64,000 nt of DNA from positions 1-64,000 of the forward strand of contig CAISJJ010000373.1 of assembly GCA_903885595.1 (NCBI GenBank), read 5' to 3'. The translations under genes were made by a program, and so were the position numbers. This stretch comes from an uncultured Bacteroidales bacterium (GTDB lineage: Bacteria > Bacteroidota > Bacteroidia > Bacteroidales > FEN-979). Shown here piece by piece: positions 44,963-53,846 of this stretch; position 1 is the first letter of the stretch, and each line of letters begins with the position of its first letter. The notes beneath the pieces are model-generated. The model had not been told where the DNA came from. It did not search any database and saw only the letters and a list, made by a program, of their open reading frames with translations.

Positions 44963-46840
44963 ATGAGCGAGCCTGTTTCCTTTTACAAACAGCGGATACT
45001 TCACTACAAGGAGAAGGTGGGTTTTTTACGCCGCAAACTTCGGTTCATCCCCTGGTCGCGCCTGGTACTGTTCGCGATGGCTATTGCGGGTGTAGTGCTT
45101 TTCACAACAAACGGAAATCCCATCTCTCTAATCGGCTCGATAGCTGTGTTTGTTGTTTTTTTAACAGCCGGGTGGTACGATTTCCGAATCAAGCGTAAAA
45201 TCACAAATCTTGAGATTCTTGAAAAGATAAACCTGCAGGAGATTGCAGCGATCGGGGGCAATTATGCAGCATTTGATCCGGGGAATGAATTTCAGGATGA
45301 GGATCATCCATACACCCATGATCTCGATGTTTTTGGTCCCGGATCATTGTTTCAATACGTAAACCGGACCTCAACTATTTATGGAAGGAGGAGGCTTGCC
45401 GAATATTTCATTCACTCCTTTCAGTTCAGGGATGAAATAGTAGCAAGACAACAGGCTGTAAGGGAATTGGCCGGAAAGATTGAACTCAGGCAACAGCTTC
45501 AAAGCATATTCTATGAGAAGATTACATCTGAGCAAGACCTAATTGCGCTCACAGCATGGCTTAATTCAGAAAAGCGGCCAACCCTGTATCAGCCCGGGGC
45601 AGAAAAAAACACCGAATTTATGGGCGAAGAGGGGTCTGATGCCGGCAACAAGAGATATTCGCGGACCATCCTGAAAGCGATGGTTTATATTGGACCTGCT
45701 ATTACAATCGCCTGTCTCATCGCCGCCATAGGCGGGATTCTTCCGGCACAAGTCCCCGTTTTCCTGGTTCTCCTGCAACTGCTGGTCGTTTTCGGATATG
45801 TCCGGCAGACCCAGAAAGTGCATCAGGCGATTTCATCACAGGTGATCATCCTCCGTAAATACGCAGAAGCCCTGTCGCTGATCGAGTCGACTATGTTTGA
45901 TGAGAAGTTCAACAGGAAGCTGCAAAACGAACTAATATATCATGAAACAGATTCTCCCGGTCATGTTATAAGGAAATTTTCGAATCTCCTGAAATGGATG
46001 GATTCAAACCTGAATATCGTTGTTTCGGTGATTCTGAACGGGCTGTTCATGTTCAATATCCACCTGCTGATCGCCATCGACGCCTGGCGCCTTCAATACC
46101 GCGAAATGATTCCGAAATGGTTTGACGTACTGGCAGAGTTTGATGCACTTTCAAGCCTTGCGGTACTCTCATTTAATAATCCTGACTTTATTTTCCCCGA
46201 ACAGGCAGCAGGGGAATTTACCCTTATTGCCGTTGCGATCGGTCATCCGCTGATTCCCAGGGACCAATGTGTGAAAAATGATTTTGAGATACGGGGATGG
46301 AATCAATTTTCTATCATTACCGGGGCCAATATGTCGGGCAAGAGTACCTTCCTCCGTACGATCGGAACAAACTATCTCCTGGCCATGATGGGAGCACCTG
46401 TATTTGCTCTTAAATTCATCTTCTGCCCGGTCGAAATCCACAGCAGCATCAGAACAAACGATTCGCTCGTCAAACGCGAATCCTATTTCTATGCAGAACT
46501 AAAGCGGTTGAAAGAGATCATTGATCAACTCGAGCAAGGCCGGCAGAAGTTTATTTTGCTTGACGAAATTCTGAAAGGAACGAATTCCTCTGATAAACAA
46601 ACCGGGTCGATTGCACTGATAAAACAGCTAATGAAATATAATGTGGCGGGGATGTTTGCAACACATGACCTTGCGCTCGGAGACCTGATCAACACCTATC
46701 CGGATCATATCATGAATCATTGTTTTGAGATCATGATTGACAAGGACCGGATGGAAATCGACTATAAACTCCGCCCGGGAGTATGCAGAAATCTCAATGC
46801 CTCCTATTTGATGAAAAAAATGGGAATCCTGATAGGTTAG
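44963..46840 (+). CDS. Membrane-anchored MutS-homologue ATPase
   Basis: A 625-residue protein whose C-terminal 200 residues form a MutS domain V ATPase: Walker A GANMSGKST at about 453-461, IRTNDSLVKRESYFYAELKR, Walker B FILLDEILKGTNSSD, and ATHDLALGDL. The mismatch-recognition domains I and II are absent. Instead there are hydrophobic segments near 33-70 (LVLFAMAIAGVVLF, IAVFVVFLTAGW) and at about 235-275, so it should be bound to the membrane. The middle resembles the MutS core and clamp. This membrane MutS group is widespread in Bacteroidota, and its function is not known; classical mismatch repair is unlikely. It is probably co-transcribed with the metallophosphatase. Confidence 0.88.
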   Translation: MSEPVSFYKQRILHYKEKVGFLRRKLRFIPWSRLVLFAMAIAGVVLFTTNGNPISLIGSIAVFVVFLTAGWYDFRIKRKITNLEILEKINLQEIAAIGGNYAAFDPGNEFQDEDHPYTHDLDVFGPGSLFQYVNRTSTIYGRRRLAEYFIHSFQFRDEIVARQQAVRELAGKIELRQQLQSIFYEKITSEQDLIALTAWLNSEKRPTLYQPGAEKNTEFMGEEGSDAGNKRYSRTILKAMVYIGPAITIACLIAAIGGILPAQVPVFLVLLQLLVVFGYVRQTQKVHQAISSQVIILRKYAEALSLIESTMFDEKFNRKLQNELIYHETDSPGHVIRKFSNLLKWMDSNLNIVVSVILNGLFMFNIHLLIAIDAWRLQYREMIPKWFDVLAEFDALSSLAVLSFNNPDFIFPEQAAGEFTLIAVAIGHPLIPRDQCVKNDFEIRGWNQFSIITGANMSGKSTFLRTIGTNYLLAMMGAPVFALKFIFCPVEIHSSIRTNDSLVKRESYFYAELKRLKEIIDQLEQGRQKFILLDEILKGTNSSDKQTGSIALIKQLMKYNVAGMFATHDLALGDLINTYPDHIMNHCFEIMIDKDRMEIDYKLRPGVCRNLNASYLMKKMGILIG

Positions 46841-46942
46841 CGCATTGACATAGGTGGATTGTGGAAATTTGACAGGCGCCATATTATCAAATTCTGATGG
46901 TAGGTCCGATGAAATATTTAATTCGATTTAACAGATATTAGC

Positions 46943-46950
46943 TATCTTTA
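46943..46950 (+). promoter_or_regulatory. Candidate -7 box for GY-rich lipoprotein gene
   Basis: TATCTTTA, one mismatch from TAnnTTTG, 27 bases before the ATG at 46978. No -33 match is obvious. Confidence 0.3.
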
Positions 46951-46977
46951 CTCAAATTTATTTATAAAAGAAACTTT

Positions 46978-47646
46978 ATGAAAACAGGAAAAATTTACTT
47001 TGGGCTATTGACGGCTATTGTTGTCTTCATGCTTAATTCATGCACCCCACCCGTTACATTGACCAGTTGGAAAAATCCGGAAAGCAAAGCACAGATATCA
47101 AAAGTGGTGCTTATGCCCATGTTTGACAAACTGGAATTCATCAAGCCATTTGAATTGTCAATGGATGCCTATTTCGAAAAACAGGGACTCAAAACCTTAG
47201 GGTCGCTCGATTTTCTCAATCCGAATATTAAATATACGATTGATGAGATCAAGAAAAAATGCGACAGTCTCGACGCTGACGGGATTTTAGTCTTTGTTTA
47301 TAAAGGTACTGACAAGACTGAAAATTATATTCCGCCAACCACCTATTACACCGGTGGATATGGTGGCTATTGGGGCGGTGGCTACTGGGGTGGCGGTTAT
47401 TATGGTGGTTATTATGGTGGATATGGCGGTACCGTTTCAACAGGCGGATACTGGACCACCACCTCTGTGATAAACCTTTCTGCCAGTCTTTATTGCTGGG
47501 GGTCAAAAGATGCCGTATGGACCGGTGATGTGACCATTACAGATATGCAGTACGTTGACCAGGCTGCTGTTGAGATTGCCCAGGAGATTTTTGCCGACTG
47601 GCAGAAATACGGGTTGTTGAAGCCGGTGGTAACGCAAAAAAAATAG
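46978..47646 (+). CDS. Lipoprotein with Gly/Tyr-rich insertion (DUF4136-like)
   Basis: A 222-residue lipoprotein with lipobox LNSC and C22 as the lipidated residue. The fold outside the insert resembles DUF4136/GNA1162-like periplasmic proteins: TSWKNPESKAQISKVVLM, a DADGILVFVY strand, and a final QEIFADWQKYGL helix. Residues 123-158 are a low-complexity segment of repeated GGY, GGGYW and GGYYGG units. This segment probably forms a flexible or self-associating loop and is encoded by near-repeating DNA at about 47340-47460. It precedes the aquaporin gene but has its own promoter candidate. Function unknown. Confidence 0.78.
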   Translation: MKTGKIYFGLLTAIVVFMLNSCTPPVTLTSWKNPESKAQISKVVLMPMFDKLEFIKPFELSMDAYFEKQGLKTLGSLDFLNPNIKYTIDEIKKKCDSLDADGILVFVYKGTDKTENYIPPTTYYTGGYGGYWGGGYWGGGYYGGYYGGYGGTVSTGGYWTTTSVINLSASLYCWGSKDAVWTGDVTITDMQYVDQAAVEIAQEIFADWQKYGLLKPVVTQKK

Positions 47647-47691
47647 ATCGTAAAATTCAAATATTTCAAGTTTTTTTTTAGGTTTCCTTTT

Positions 47692-47699
47692 TATCTTTG
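47692..47699 (+). promoter_or_regulatory. -7 box for aquaporin gene
   Basis: TATCTTTG, an exact TAnnTTTG match, 23 bases before the ATG at 47723. The region 20 bases upstream is a T-run without a clear TTTG. Confidence 0.5.
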
Positions 47700-47722
47700 G
47701 TAAAATTTAAAAAACAAAGCCT

Positions 47723-48433
47723 ATGAAAAAGTATGTAGCTGAATTAATTGGAACCTTCAGCCTGGTGCTGTTTGGTTGCGGATCGGCAGTAATTGCGAGC
47801 CATGATGTGGTTGGACCCGGTGGAGTAAGTGCCCTCGGAATAGGCCTTCTCGGAATTGCAATTGCATTCGGATTTGCGGTTGTGGCCATGGCATATGCCA
47901 TCGGTGGTATTTCCGGGTGCCATATTAACCCTGCTGTTACCATTGGTGTTCTTGTTGCCGGAAAGATAGAGATGAAAGATGCTGTCGGATACATTGTAGC
48001 GCAATGCATCGGCACCATTCTGGCAGCGGCTGTGTTATTTTTGATCGTAAGCGGCCGCCCCGAATATCAGTTGGGTGAGTATGGACTGGGAGCCAACGGC
48101 TGGGGCCCAGGTTATCTTGGAGAGTACAACATGCTTAGCGCATTCGTAATCGAGACTGTAATGACTTTCCTGTTCCTCTTCGTCATCCTGGCCGTTACCT
48201 CTAAATTTGGAAATGGAACCATGGCCGGGCTTGCCATTGGCATTACACTGGTGCTGATCCACCTGGTTGCTATTCCAGTTACCGGCACTTCAGTAAATCC
48301 GGCACGCAGTCTGGGACCTGCATTGTTTGCCGGTGGTAAAGCGCTTGCACAACTATGGCTGTTTTTTGTTGCCCCGATCCTGGGAGCAGTGCTCGCAGCA
48401 GTGGTTTGGAAATTCGGATTTGAAAAGGAATAG
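47723..48433 (+). CDS. aqpZ: Aquaporin Z-like water channel
   Basis: A 236-residue MIP-family channel with six helices and the two half-helix NPA loops, CHINPAVTIG and SVNPARSLGPA. The selectivity-filter residues look water-specific: Phe in IAFGFAVV, His in LIHLVAIPV, a small residue (Thr) in TGTSVNPAR, and the Arg after the second NPA. That favours AqpZ over a glycerol facilitator. The protein sits in the inner membrane and balances osmotic water flow. The gene has its own -7 box and a strong intrinsic terminator (48509-48555), so it is monocistronic. Confidence 0.94.
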   Translation: MKKYVAELIGTFSLVLFGCGSAVIASHDVVGPGGVSALGIGLLGIAIAFGFAVVAMAYAIGGISGCHINPAVTIGVLVAGKIEMKDAVGYIVAQCIGTILAAAVLFLIVSGRPEYQLGEYGLGANGWGPGYLGEYNMLSAFVIETVMTFLFLFVILAVTSKFGNGTMAGLAIGITLVLIHLVAIPVTGTSVNPARSLGPALFAGGKALAQLWLFFVAPILGAVLAAVVWKFGFEKE

Positions 48434-48508
48434 CTGCTAATTCCATCAGTTATACCCCGGCTGATCGAGTTTGCAATAAAATGCAACCTCAAATGCTCAG
48501 CACAAAGT

Positions 48509-48555
48509 ACATCGTCCTGCAGCCTTTCCTGGTATGCAGGGCGATGTTTTTTTTT
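48509..48555 (+). terminator. Intrinsic terminator after aquaporin gene
   Basis: The left arm ACATCGTCCTGCA (48509-48521) pairs with TGCAGGGCGATGT (48535-48547) as a 13-bp stem with a single G-U pair and a 13-base loop, followed by a run of eight further T residues to 48555. This is the best intrinsic terminator in the window. It sits 30 bases before the Nramp ATG and separates the two genes. Confidence 0.85.
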
Positions 48556-48585
48556 CTACTTTTACGGATCTGATTCCCTTACATC

Positions 48586-49848
48586 ATGTTAGTTGATTTC
48601 CTTAAGGACCTTCGCAGGCGTGACCACAAACCCCGGTTTGGCGGGCTTGAAATATTAAAATATATAGGACCAGGCTTACTTGTCACGGTTGGCTTTATCG
48701 ATCCGGGCAACTGGGCTTCAAATATTGCTGCCGGATCGGAATTTGGTTATGAATTGCTTTGGATGGTCACCCTTTCGACCATTATGCTGATCATTCTGCA
48801 GCATAACGTCGCCCATCTTGGAATCGCCACTGGTTTATGTCTTTCTGAGGCTGCCAACATGCATACACCCCGATGGATTTCAAGAAGTGTTTTGATTACG
48901 GCCATGGGTGCCTCCATCTCAACCTCTCTTGCTGAAATACTTGGGGCCGCTGTAGCGCTCGACATGCTTTTCGATATTCCGATCCCGGCCGGTGCCATCA
49001 TGGCTTTCGTGTTTGTAATCATTATGCTATTTACGAATTCCTATCATAAGATCGAAAAATTCATCATTGCATTCGTATCCATCATCGGATTGTCATTTTT
49101 ATATGAACTTACCTTGGTTGATATCAACTGGGTTCAAGCTGGGATAGGCTGGGTGAAACCCAGTATTCCGCAAGGTTCTATGATTATTGTGATGAGTGTG
49201 CTGGGTGCCGTGGTCATGCCACATAATCTGTTTCTTCATTCCGAGATTATTCAGAGCCGTCAGTGGAACCTTGAAGACGAAAAAGTGATAAAACGCCAAA
49301 TGGATTATGAACTCTTTGACACACTTTTTTCCATGGTGATAGGTTGGGCTATCAACAGCGCAATTATCCTGCTTGCTGCCACCGCATTTTTCACCAACCA
49401 TATACCGGTGAGTGAATTACAGCAGGCCGAAGGTATTCTTAAACCCCTCCTGGGAAATAATGCAGCTGTTATTTTTGGTGTGGCGCTGCTTTTTGCCGGA
49501 ATTGCGTCAACAATCACCTCTGGCATGGCAGGCGGGAGTATCTTTGCCGGCCTTTTCGGAGAGCCATATGATATCCGCGACAGCCACTCGCGGCTTGGTG
49601 TGCTCATTTCATTGGTAATTGCCCTGCTCATTATTTTCCTCATCAGCAATCCCTACCAGGGATTGATCATCTCCCAAATGGTGCTGAGCATTCAATTGCC
49701 ATTAACCATCTTCCTGCAGATTTACCTGACCTCATCCAAAAAGGTTATGGGTAAATATGTGAATACAACCTCCACCAAGGTTATCCTTCTAATGGTTGGC
49801 GCGATTGTGGCCTTTCTGAATGTAAAATTGCTGATTAGTTTCTTTTGA
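48586..49848 (+). CDS. mntH: Nramp-family divalent metal importer
   Basis: A 420-residue, roughly eleven-helix symporter that imports Mn2+ or Fe2+ with protons. The metal-site motifs are intact: GFIDPGNWASN in helix 1 and VVMPHNLFLHSEI in helix 6. YIGPGLLVTVG and GMAGGSIFAG are also typical. It follows the aquaporin terminator, so it needs its own promoter; TACTTTTA at about 48557 is a weak -7 candidate. The protein ends 180 bases before the GT39 gene, after which an octamer array begins. Symbol assigned by family; iron versus manganese is not resolved. Confidence 0.92.
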   Translation: MLVDFLKDLRRRDHKPRFGGLEILKYIGPGLLVTVGFIDPGNWASNIAAGSEFGYELLWMVTLSTIMLIILQHNVAHLGIATGLCLSEAANMHTPRWISRSVLITAMGASISTSLAEILGAAVALDMLFDIPIPAGAIMAFVFVIIMLFTNSYHKIEKFIIAFVSIIGLSFLYELTLVDINWVQAGIGWVKPSIPQGSMIIVMSVLGAVVMPHNLFLHSEIIQSRQWNLEDEKVIKRQMDYELFDTLFSMVIGWAINSAIILLAATAFFTNHIPVSELQQAEGILKPLLGNNAAVIFGVALLFAGIASTITSGMAGGSIFAGLFGEPYDIRDSHSRLGVLISLVIALLIIFLISNPYQGLIISQMVLSIQLPLTIFLQIYLTSSKKVMGKYVNTTSTKVILLMVGAIVAFLNVKLLISFF

Positions 49849-49883
49849 AAATCTTTACCTTTGGCGCCGGAAATGAGGAGTAG

Positions 49884-49963
49884 GTTGGGAAGTTGGTAAG
49901 CTGGTAAGTTGGTAAGTTGGTAAGTTGGTAAGTTGGTAAGATGGTAAGTTGGTAAGTTGGTAA
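49884..49963 (+). repeat. Octamer tandem array, (GTTGGTAA)x10
   Basis: Ten head-to-tail copies of the octamer GTTGGTAA, with single-base variants in unit 1 (GTTGGGAA), unit 3 (GCTGGTAA) and unit 8 (GATGGTAA). It lies in the spacer between the Nramp and GT39 genes. Two further units of the same family occur at 59394-59409, next to the dioxygenase start codon. Confidence 0.9.
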
Positions 49964-50032
49964 AAAGAAACGGGGAACAATTTAGCTGGATTTTAGATTT
50001 CAAATTTTTTAAATTCATTTTTACAGTAAACC

Positions 50033-51799
50033 ATGCCTTCGAACCGTAAGATATACTTGGCTCTTTTCATACTGCTGGCTTTATCTGCTGTGGTCAGGGG
50101 TTTTATTGCGGGTTTTATTGAATTGGGCAATGACGAAGTTTACTACTGGACTTATGCAAAATTTCCCGCACTCAGTCACTTTGATCATCCACCCATGGTG
50201 GGCCTTGTGATCCAGTTTTTTACATTAAATCTCTACCTTGACAGTGAATTTTTTCTGCGCTTAGCCTCTGTGGTATTGGGAACCATGAGTACAGGGATGA
50301 TGTTTCTGATAGGCAGGCACATTAAAAATCCACTGACTGGATTTTATGCCGCTCTGTTATTCACGACATCTTTCTATGGCTTTATCCTGAGCGGAGTTTT
50401 CATTTTACCCGATTCGCCCCAGGTTTTCTTCTGGCTGGTTACACTTTTTTTCCTTTTGAAATCGCTGCCCGACCGGGAAATGACGAACGAAAGCCGGAAT
50501 TTCCTTTTTTATGCAGGGGTCACAGCCGGACTTGCGTTGTTGTCGAAGTACCATTCAGTTTTTCTGGTTGCCGGGACATTTATGTATCTTTTGCTTTATA
50601 ACCGAAACTGGTTCAGGGCCAAAGAAACGTATGCTGCTTTTTTCATTTTTATTCTCCTTTTTTTTCCGGTTGTTTTTTGGAATATTGAAAATGATTTTAT
50701 CAGTTTTACATTTCATGAAAACAGGGTTGGGATTACCGAATCCGGATTTCAGCCACAATATTTTCTGACCGAGATTGCCGGGCAGTTTTTCTATAATAAC
50801 CCTGTGAATGTGGTGATCATCATTGTTGCGATGATTGCGCTTTTCCGCCGGAAGCAGTTCCTGGATGTATCGTATCGACGCATTATTTTATGGACCAGTG
50901 TGCCTCTGTTTGCAATTTTTCTTTCCTTGGCCCTGTTTCGCAGCACCCTGCCGCATTGGACAGGTCCGGCTTATCTTGGTTTTATCCTGGTAGCTGCAGC
51001 CTGGCTTGCTGAACCAAAGCGAAATACTGATTCCAGGCGAAGACTCGTTCCCTGGCCGGTTGCCCTTTCCCTTGGTTTTCTGCTTTTAATTATAGTTATA
51101 GCCATCGGACAGATTCGCTATGGCTGGATTCCACTCAAAAGGGATAAGGTCGATGATGTCTCACTCGATATGTATGGATGGCATCAGCTTGGCGATAAAT
51201 TTGCACTGATGGTAAAATGGGATGAAGAGCATTTTCTTATCGACAAAGGATCACCTATACTGACATTCAGGTGGTTTCCGGCCGCCAATTTTGACTATTA
51301 CCTGGGCAGGAATATCAATAAGCCCGTGTATGCCCTGGGAGAGTTGGAGCGGATTCATAAATATTTCTGGATTAATCAGGTGCGGGGAAATTTTAAAAAA
51401 GGAAGCGATGCATATTATATTGCACTGAGCGATGATTATGAAGACCCAATTGCTTTATACGGACATCTGTTTGAAATGGTACTTCCGTCCGACACCTTGT
51501 TTATCACCCGCGGCCGTGATACCGTTCGCATGGCCTTTATATTCAGGCTGGTCGATCTGAAGCAGGATCTGATCTTCAACCGGGAAAAGAATCCCGACCC
51601 GAAGAATGCCGAAAAGGCGGATACCCTTTCCTATTTCCTGAATCAGATCAGGTCTGACCGGCAGTACCTCGACCTCCTTGAGAAACGGTCGGTCAGGCTA
51701 AAAATCTCCCTCGATGACCTGATTAGGGAGGAGGCCATAAAAATGTATCAGGATTCGAAGCTAAAACTTGCGATGCCTGATACGAACCATTGGAAATAA
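50033..51799 (+). CDS. GT39-family membrane glycosyltransferase (ArnT/PMT-like)
   Basis: A 588-residue GT-C enzyme with about ten to twelve helices in the first 370 residues and a soluble C-terminal part. The catalytic first loop has GNDEVYYWTYAKFPALSHFD followed by HPPMVG, which contains the Asp-Glu pair and the HPP motif of the GT39/ArnT group. Such enzymes use polyprenyl-phosphate sugars to modify lipid A or proteins on the periplasmic side. The C-terminal section (about 480-588) is charged and lacks helices. It stands alone behind the octamer array. Substrate is unknown. Confidence 0.88.
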   Translation: MPSNRKIYLALFILLALSAVVRGFIAGFIELGNDEVYYWTYAKFPALSHFDHPPMVGLVIQFFTLNLYLDSEFFLRLASVVLGTMSTGMMFLIGRHIKNPLTGFYAALLFTTSFYGFILSGVFILPDSPQVFFWLVTLFFLLKSLPDREMTNESRNFLFYAGVTAGLALLSKYHSVFLVAGTFMYLLLYNRNWFRAKETYAAFFIFILLFFPVVFWNIENDFISFTFHENRVGITESGFQPQYFLTEIAGQFFYNNPVNVVIIIVAMIALFRRKQFLDVSYRRIILWTSVPLFAIFLSLALFRSTLPHWTGPAYLGFILVAAAWLAEPKRNTDSRRRLVPWPVALSLGFLLLIIVIAIGQIRYGWIPLKRDKVDDVSLDMYGWHQLGDKFALMVKWDEEHFLIDKGSPILTFRWFPAANFDYYLGRNINKPVYALGELERIHKYFWINQVRGNFKKGSDAYYIALSDDYEDPIALYGHLFEMVLPSDTLFITRGRDTVRMAFIFRLVDLKQDLIFNREKNPDPKNAEKADTLSYFLNQIRSDRQYLDLLEKRSVRLKISLDDLIREEAIKMYQDSKLKLAMPDTNHWK

Positions 51800-51864
51800 T
51801 TAACTGATATTTTTCAGATCACATAATGACAGGGTAACAATCTCACGTAAAACTTGATAAATCA

Positions 51865-51899
51865 TCACTTGTCATTTGTCACTTGTCATTTGTCACTTC
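51865..51899 (+). repeat. Heptamer tandem array at 3' end of fumC
   Basis: Five heptamers alternating TCACTTG and TCATTTG, that is, 2.5 copies of a 14-base unit. The array runs into the fumC stop codon (51898-51900) and so lies directly downstream of that minus-strand gene. Confidence 0.75.
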
Positions 51900-53295
51900 A
51901 TTTCGGCCCCACCATTTTCTTCGGGTCCACGGCACGGTTGAAATCCTCTTCGGAAATCAATCCCGACTCCATAGCAGCCTGCCTGAGGGTTTTATGTTCC
52001 TGGTGTGCCTTTTTGGCAATTTTTGCTGAATTATCATATCCTATGATCGGATTCAGCGCTGTAACCAGCATGAGGGAATTTTCAAGGTTTTTATTAATAG
52101 CCGCCATATTAGGCTCAATTCCGAGCGCACAGTTATCGTTGAATGAAACACAGGCATCACCAAGTAAACGTGCCGACATCAGGAGATTGGAGATCATCAG
52201 GGGTTTGAAAACATTCAGTTGGAAGTGACCGCTTATGCCGCCAATATTGATGGCCACATCGTTGCCGAGCACCTGGGCGCACACCATGGTCATAGCTTCG
52301 GGCTGGGTGGGATTCACCTTGCCGGGCATGATGCTGGAGCCGGGTTCATTTTCAGGGAGTCTGAGCTCACCGATGCCGCAACGCGGACCAGAGGCCAGCA
52401 AACGAATGTTGGAGGCAATGTGCATGAGGCTGACGGCCAGTGTTTTCAAAGCGCCTGATGTTTCAACCATCGCATCATGAGCCGATAGTGATTCAAATTT
52501 ATTCTCAGCCGTAATAAAAGGCAAGCCTGTTAGTCCGGCAATTTTCTCAGCTACCAGCACATCATAACCTTTGGGTGCATTTAAGCCTGTACCAACGGCC
52601 GTACCGCCAAGTGCCAGTTCCGAGAGATGCGGAAGGGTATTCTTCAACGCTTTCAACCCGTGTTCAAGCTGGGAAACATAGCCTGAAAACTCCTGACCCA
52701 GTGTTAGTGGTGTTGCATCCATGAGGTGGGTGCGGCCGGTTTTTACGATCTCTTTGAATTCTTCAGATTTCCTGGCAAAGGTGCCTTTAAGCAATTCCAC
52801 CCCGGGGATGGTGGTTTCCGTCACCATTTTAAAGGCGGCAATGCTCATGGCTGCCGGGAATGTATCGTTTGACGATTGGGATTTATTTACATCATCGTTG
52901 GGATGGATCACAGTTTTTCCCTCTCCTCCGAGCACGCCGCCATGCAGCACATGGGCACGGTTTGCAATCACCTCATTGAGATTCATGTTGGTTTGGGTTC
53001 CCGAACCAGTTTGCCAGATCACCAACGGAAACTGACTGTCATGCTGACCATCCAGGATTTCATCACAAACCTTCACTATCAGTTCCATCTTTTCTTTGGG
53101 CAGCACCCCGAGATCGGCATTCACCATCGCAGCGGCTTTCTTGAGGATGGCCATTCCCCGGATCATCTCTTTTGGCATCGAACCGGGCTCTCCGATCTTG
53201 AAATTGGTGAGCGAACGTTGTGTCTGGGCTCCCCAGTATTTGTCCATGTCAACCTCGATGGGTCCCATGGTGTCTTTTTCGATACGTGTTTTCAT
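51898..53295 (-). CDS. fumC: Class II fumarate hydratase
   Basis: Interconverts fumarate and L-malate in the TCA cycle. The 465-residue length is standard for the iron-independent tetrameric class. Key motifs are [27 protein letters not shown] with the catalytic histidine, and the superfamily signature [16 protein letters not shown] with the catalytic serine. The start codon at 53295 coincides with the terminal ATG of repeat copy 4, which forms its leader, and its stop touches a heptamer array. No other TCA gene is adjacent, so it is probably monocistronic. Identification is very secure. Confidence 0.97.
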   Translation of the reverse strand: MKTRIEKDTMGPIEVDMDKYWGAQTQRSLTNFKIGEPGSMPKEMIRGMAILKKAAAMVNADLGVLPKEKMELIVKVCDEILDGQHDSQFPLVIWQTGSGTQTNMNLNEVIANRAHVLHGGVLGGEGKTVIHPNDDVNKSQSSNDTFPAAMSIAAFKMVTETTIPGVELLKGTFARKSEEFKEIVKTGRTHLMDATPLTLGQEFSGYVSQLEHGLKALKNTLPHLSELALGGTAVGTGLNAPKGYDVLVAEKIAGLTGLPFITAENKFESLSAHDAMVETSGALKTLAVSLMHIASNIRLLASGPRCGIGELRLPENEPGSSIMPGKVNPTQPEAMTMVCAQVLGNDVAINIGGISGHFQLNVFKPLMISNLLMSARLLGDACVSFNDNCALGIEPNMAAINKNLENSLMLVTALNPIIGYDNSAKIAKKAHQEHKTLRQAAMESGLISEEDFNRAVDPKKMVGPK

Positions 53296-53387
53296 GTGTT
53301 TATAATTTGTTTTTTAATGGTCACATGGAATACCCATAAATTAACATTCACGGTTGGCATGGACGTTGTCCTTATGGTATTTCATGG
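53293..53387 (-). repeat. Palindromic ATG-ended element, copy 4 (leader of fumC)
   Basis: Inverted relative to the other copies. On the minus strand the left arm CATGAAATACCATAA (from 53385) pairs with the right arm TTATGGGTATTCCATGTG; both arms differ from copy 2 in ways that mostly keep pairing. The core is ACAACGTCCATGCCAACCG. The tail TTAAAAAACAAATTATAAAC ends with the ATG 53295-53293, the fumC start codon. Confidence 0.85.
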
Positions 53388-53416
53388 CTATTATGTTGTT
53401 GGTTTGTTCCCGCAAA

Positions 53417-53761
53417 TTATTTCAGCAAAGGTTCAATATTTTCAACAGGATCGCCGATCACAGCCTTGTATTTGCCCTCCACAACCGGACGCTGCATGAG
53501 TTTTGGGTTTTGAAGAATGATCTTGATCAGCTCATGATCTTCGAAGTTTTTTCCCTTGAGGTTTTGTTTGAAATAGTCCTCCTGGGTCCGCAAAAGATCG
53601 GTTGGTTTTTTATTCAGCTTGATCAGCAGCTTCTCCATCTCCTTTTCCGTCATGGAATTCTTAAGATATTCAACAATTTCAAAGACAACGCCTGATTGCT
53701 GGATGAACTGCAATCCGGCACGGGATTTTTTACAAGACGGATTATGGTAGATTTTTAACAT
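53417..53761 (-). CDS. ArsC/Spx-family thioredoxin-fold protein
   Basis: A 114-residue protein of the glutaredoxin-type arsenate reductase (ArsC) family. It begins IYHNPSCKKSR with C10, the position of the catalytic cysteine in the family, and continues with LLRTQEDYFKQ and a RPVVEGKYKAVIG segment that matches the conserved RPxx region. Many chromosomal members with no ars operon, such as YffB, do not reduce arsenate. No arsenic genes are nearby, so the annotation should stay at family level. Its ATG directly abuts a heptamer array at 53763-53804. Confidence 0.88.
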   Translation of the reverse strand: MLKIYHNPSCKKSRAGLQFIQQSGVVFEIVEYLKNSMTEKEMEKLLIKLNKKPTDLLRTQEDYFKQNLKGKNFEDHELIKIILQNPKLMQRPVVEGKYKAVIGDPVENIEPLLK

Positions 53762-53762
53762 A

Positions 53763-53804
53763 TTTACGATATACGATATACGATATACGATTTACGATTT
53801 ACGA
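53763..53804 (+). repeat. Heptamer tandem array before arsC-like gene
   Basis: Six heptamers in the order TTTACGA, TATACGA three times, then TTTACGA twice. The array starts one base upstream of the ArsC-like ATG, so it forms the immediate leader of that minus-strand gene. Confidence 0.85.
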
Positions 53805-53813
53805 TTTTGATTT

Positions 53814-53845
53814 CGCTACCTCACTACCTCGCTACCTCGCTATTT
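53814..53845 (+). repeat. Octamer tandem array after prfB
   Basis: Four octamers: CGCTACCT, CACTACCT, CGCTACCT and the decayed CGCTATTT. The array lies one base beyond the prfB stop codon, on the downstream side of that minus-strand gene. Confidence 0.75.
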
Positions 53846-53846
53846 C

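Noticed and set aside
49884-49963. Possible CRISPR array
   Set aside because: Units are 8 bases, directly adjoining and without spacers; it is a simple tandem repeat, and no cas genes are present.
53417-53761. Arsenate reductase as evidence of an arsenic resistance locus
   Set aside because: No arsR, arsB or acr3-like gene is near, and many chromosomal members of this family do not act on arsenate.
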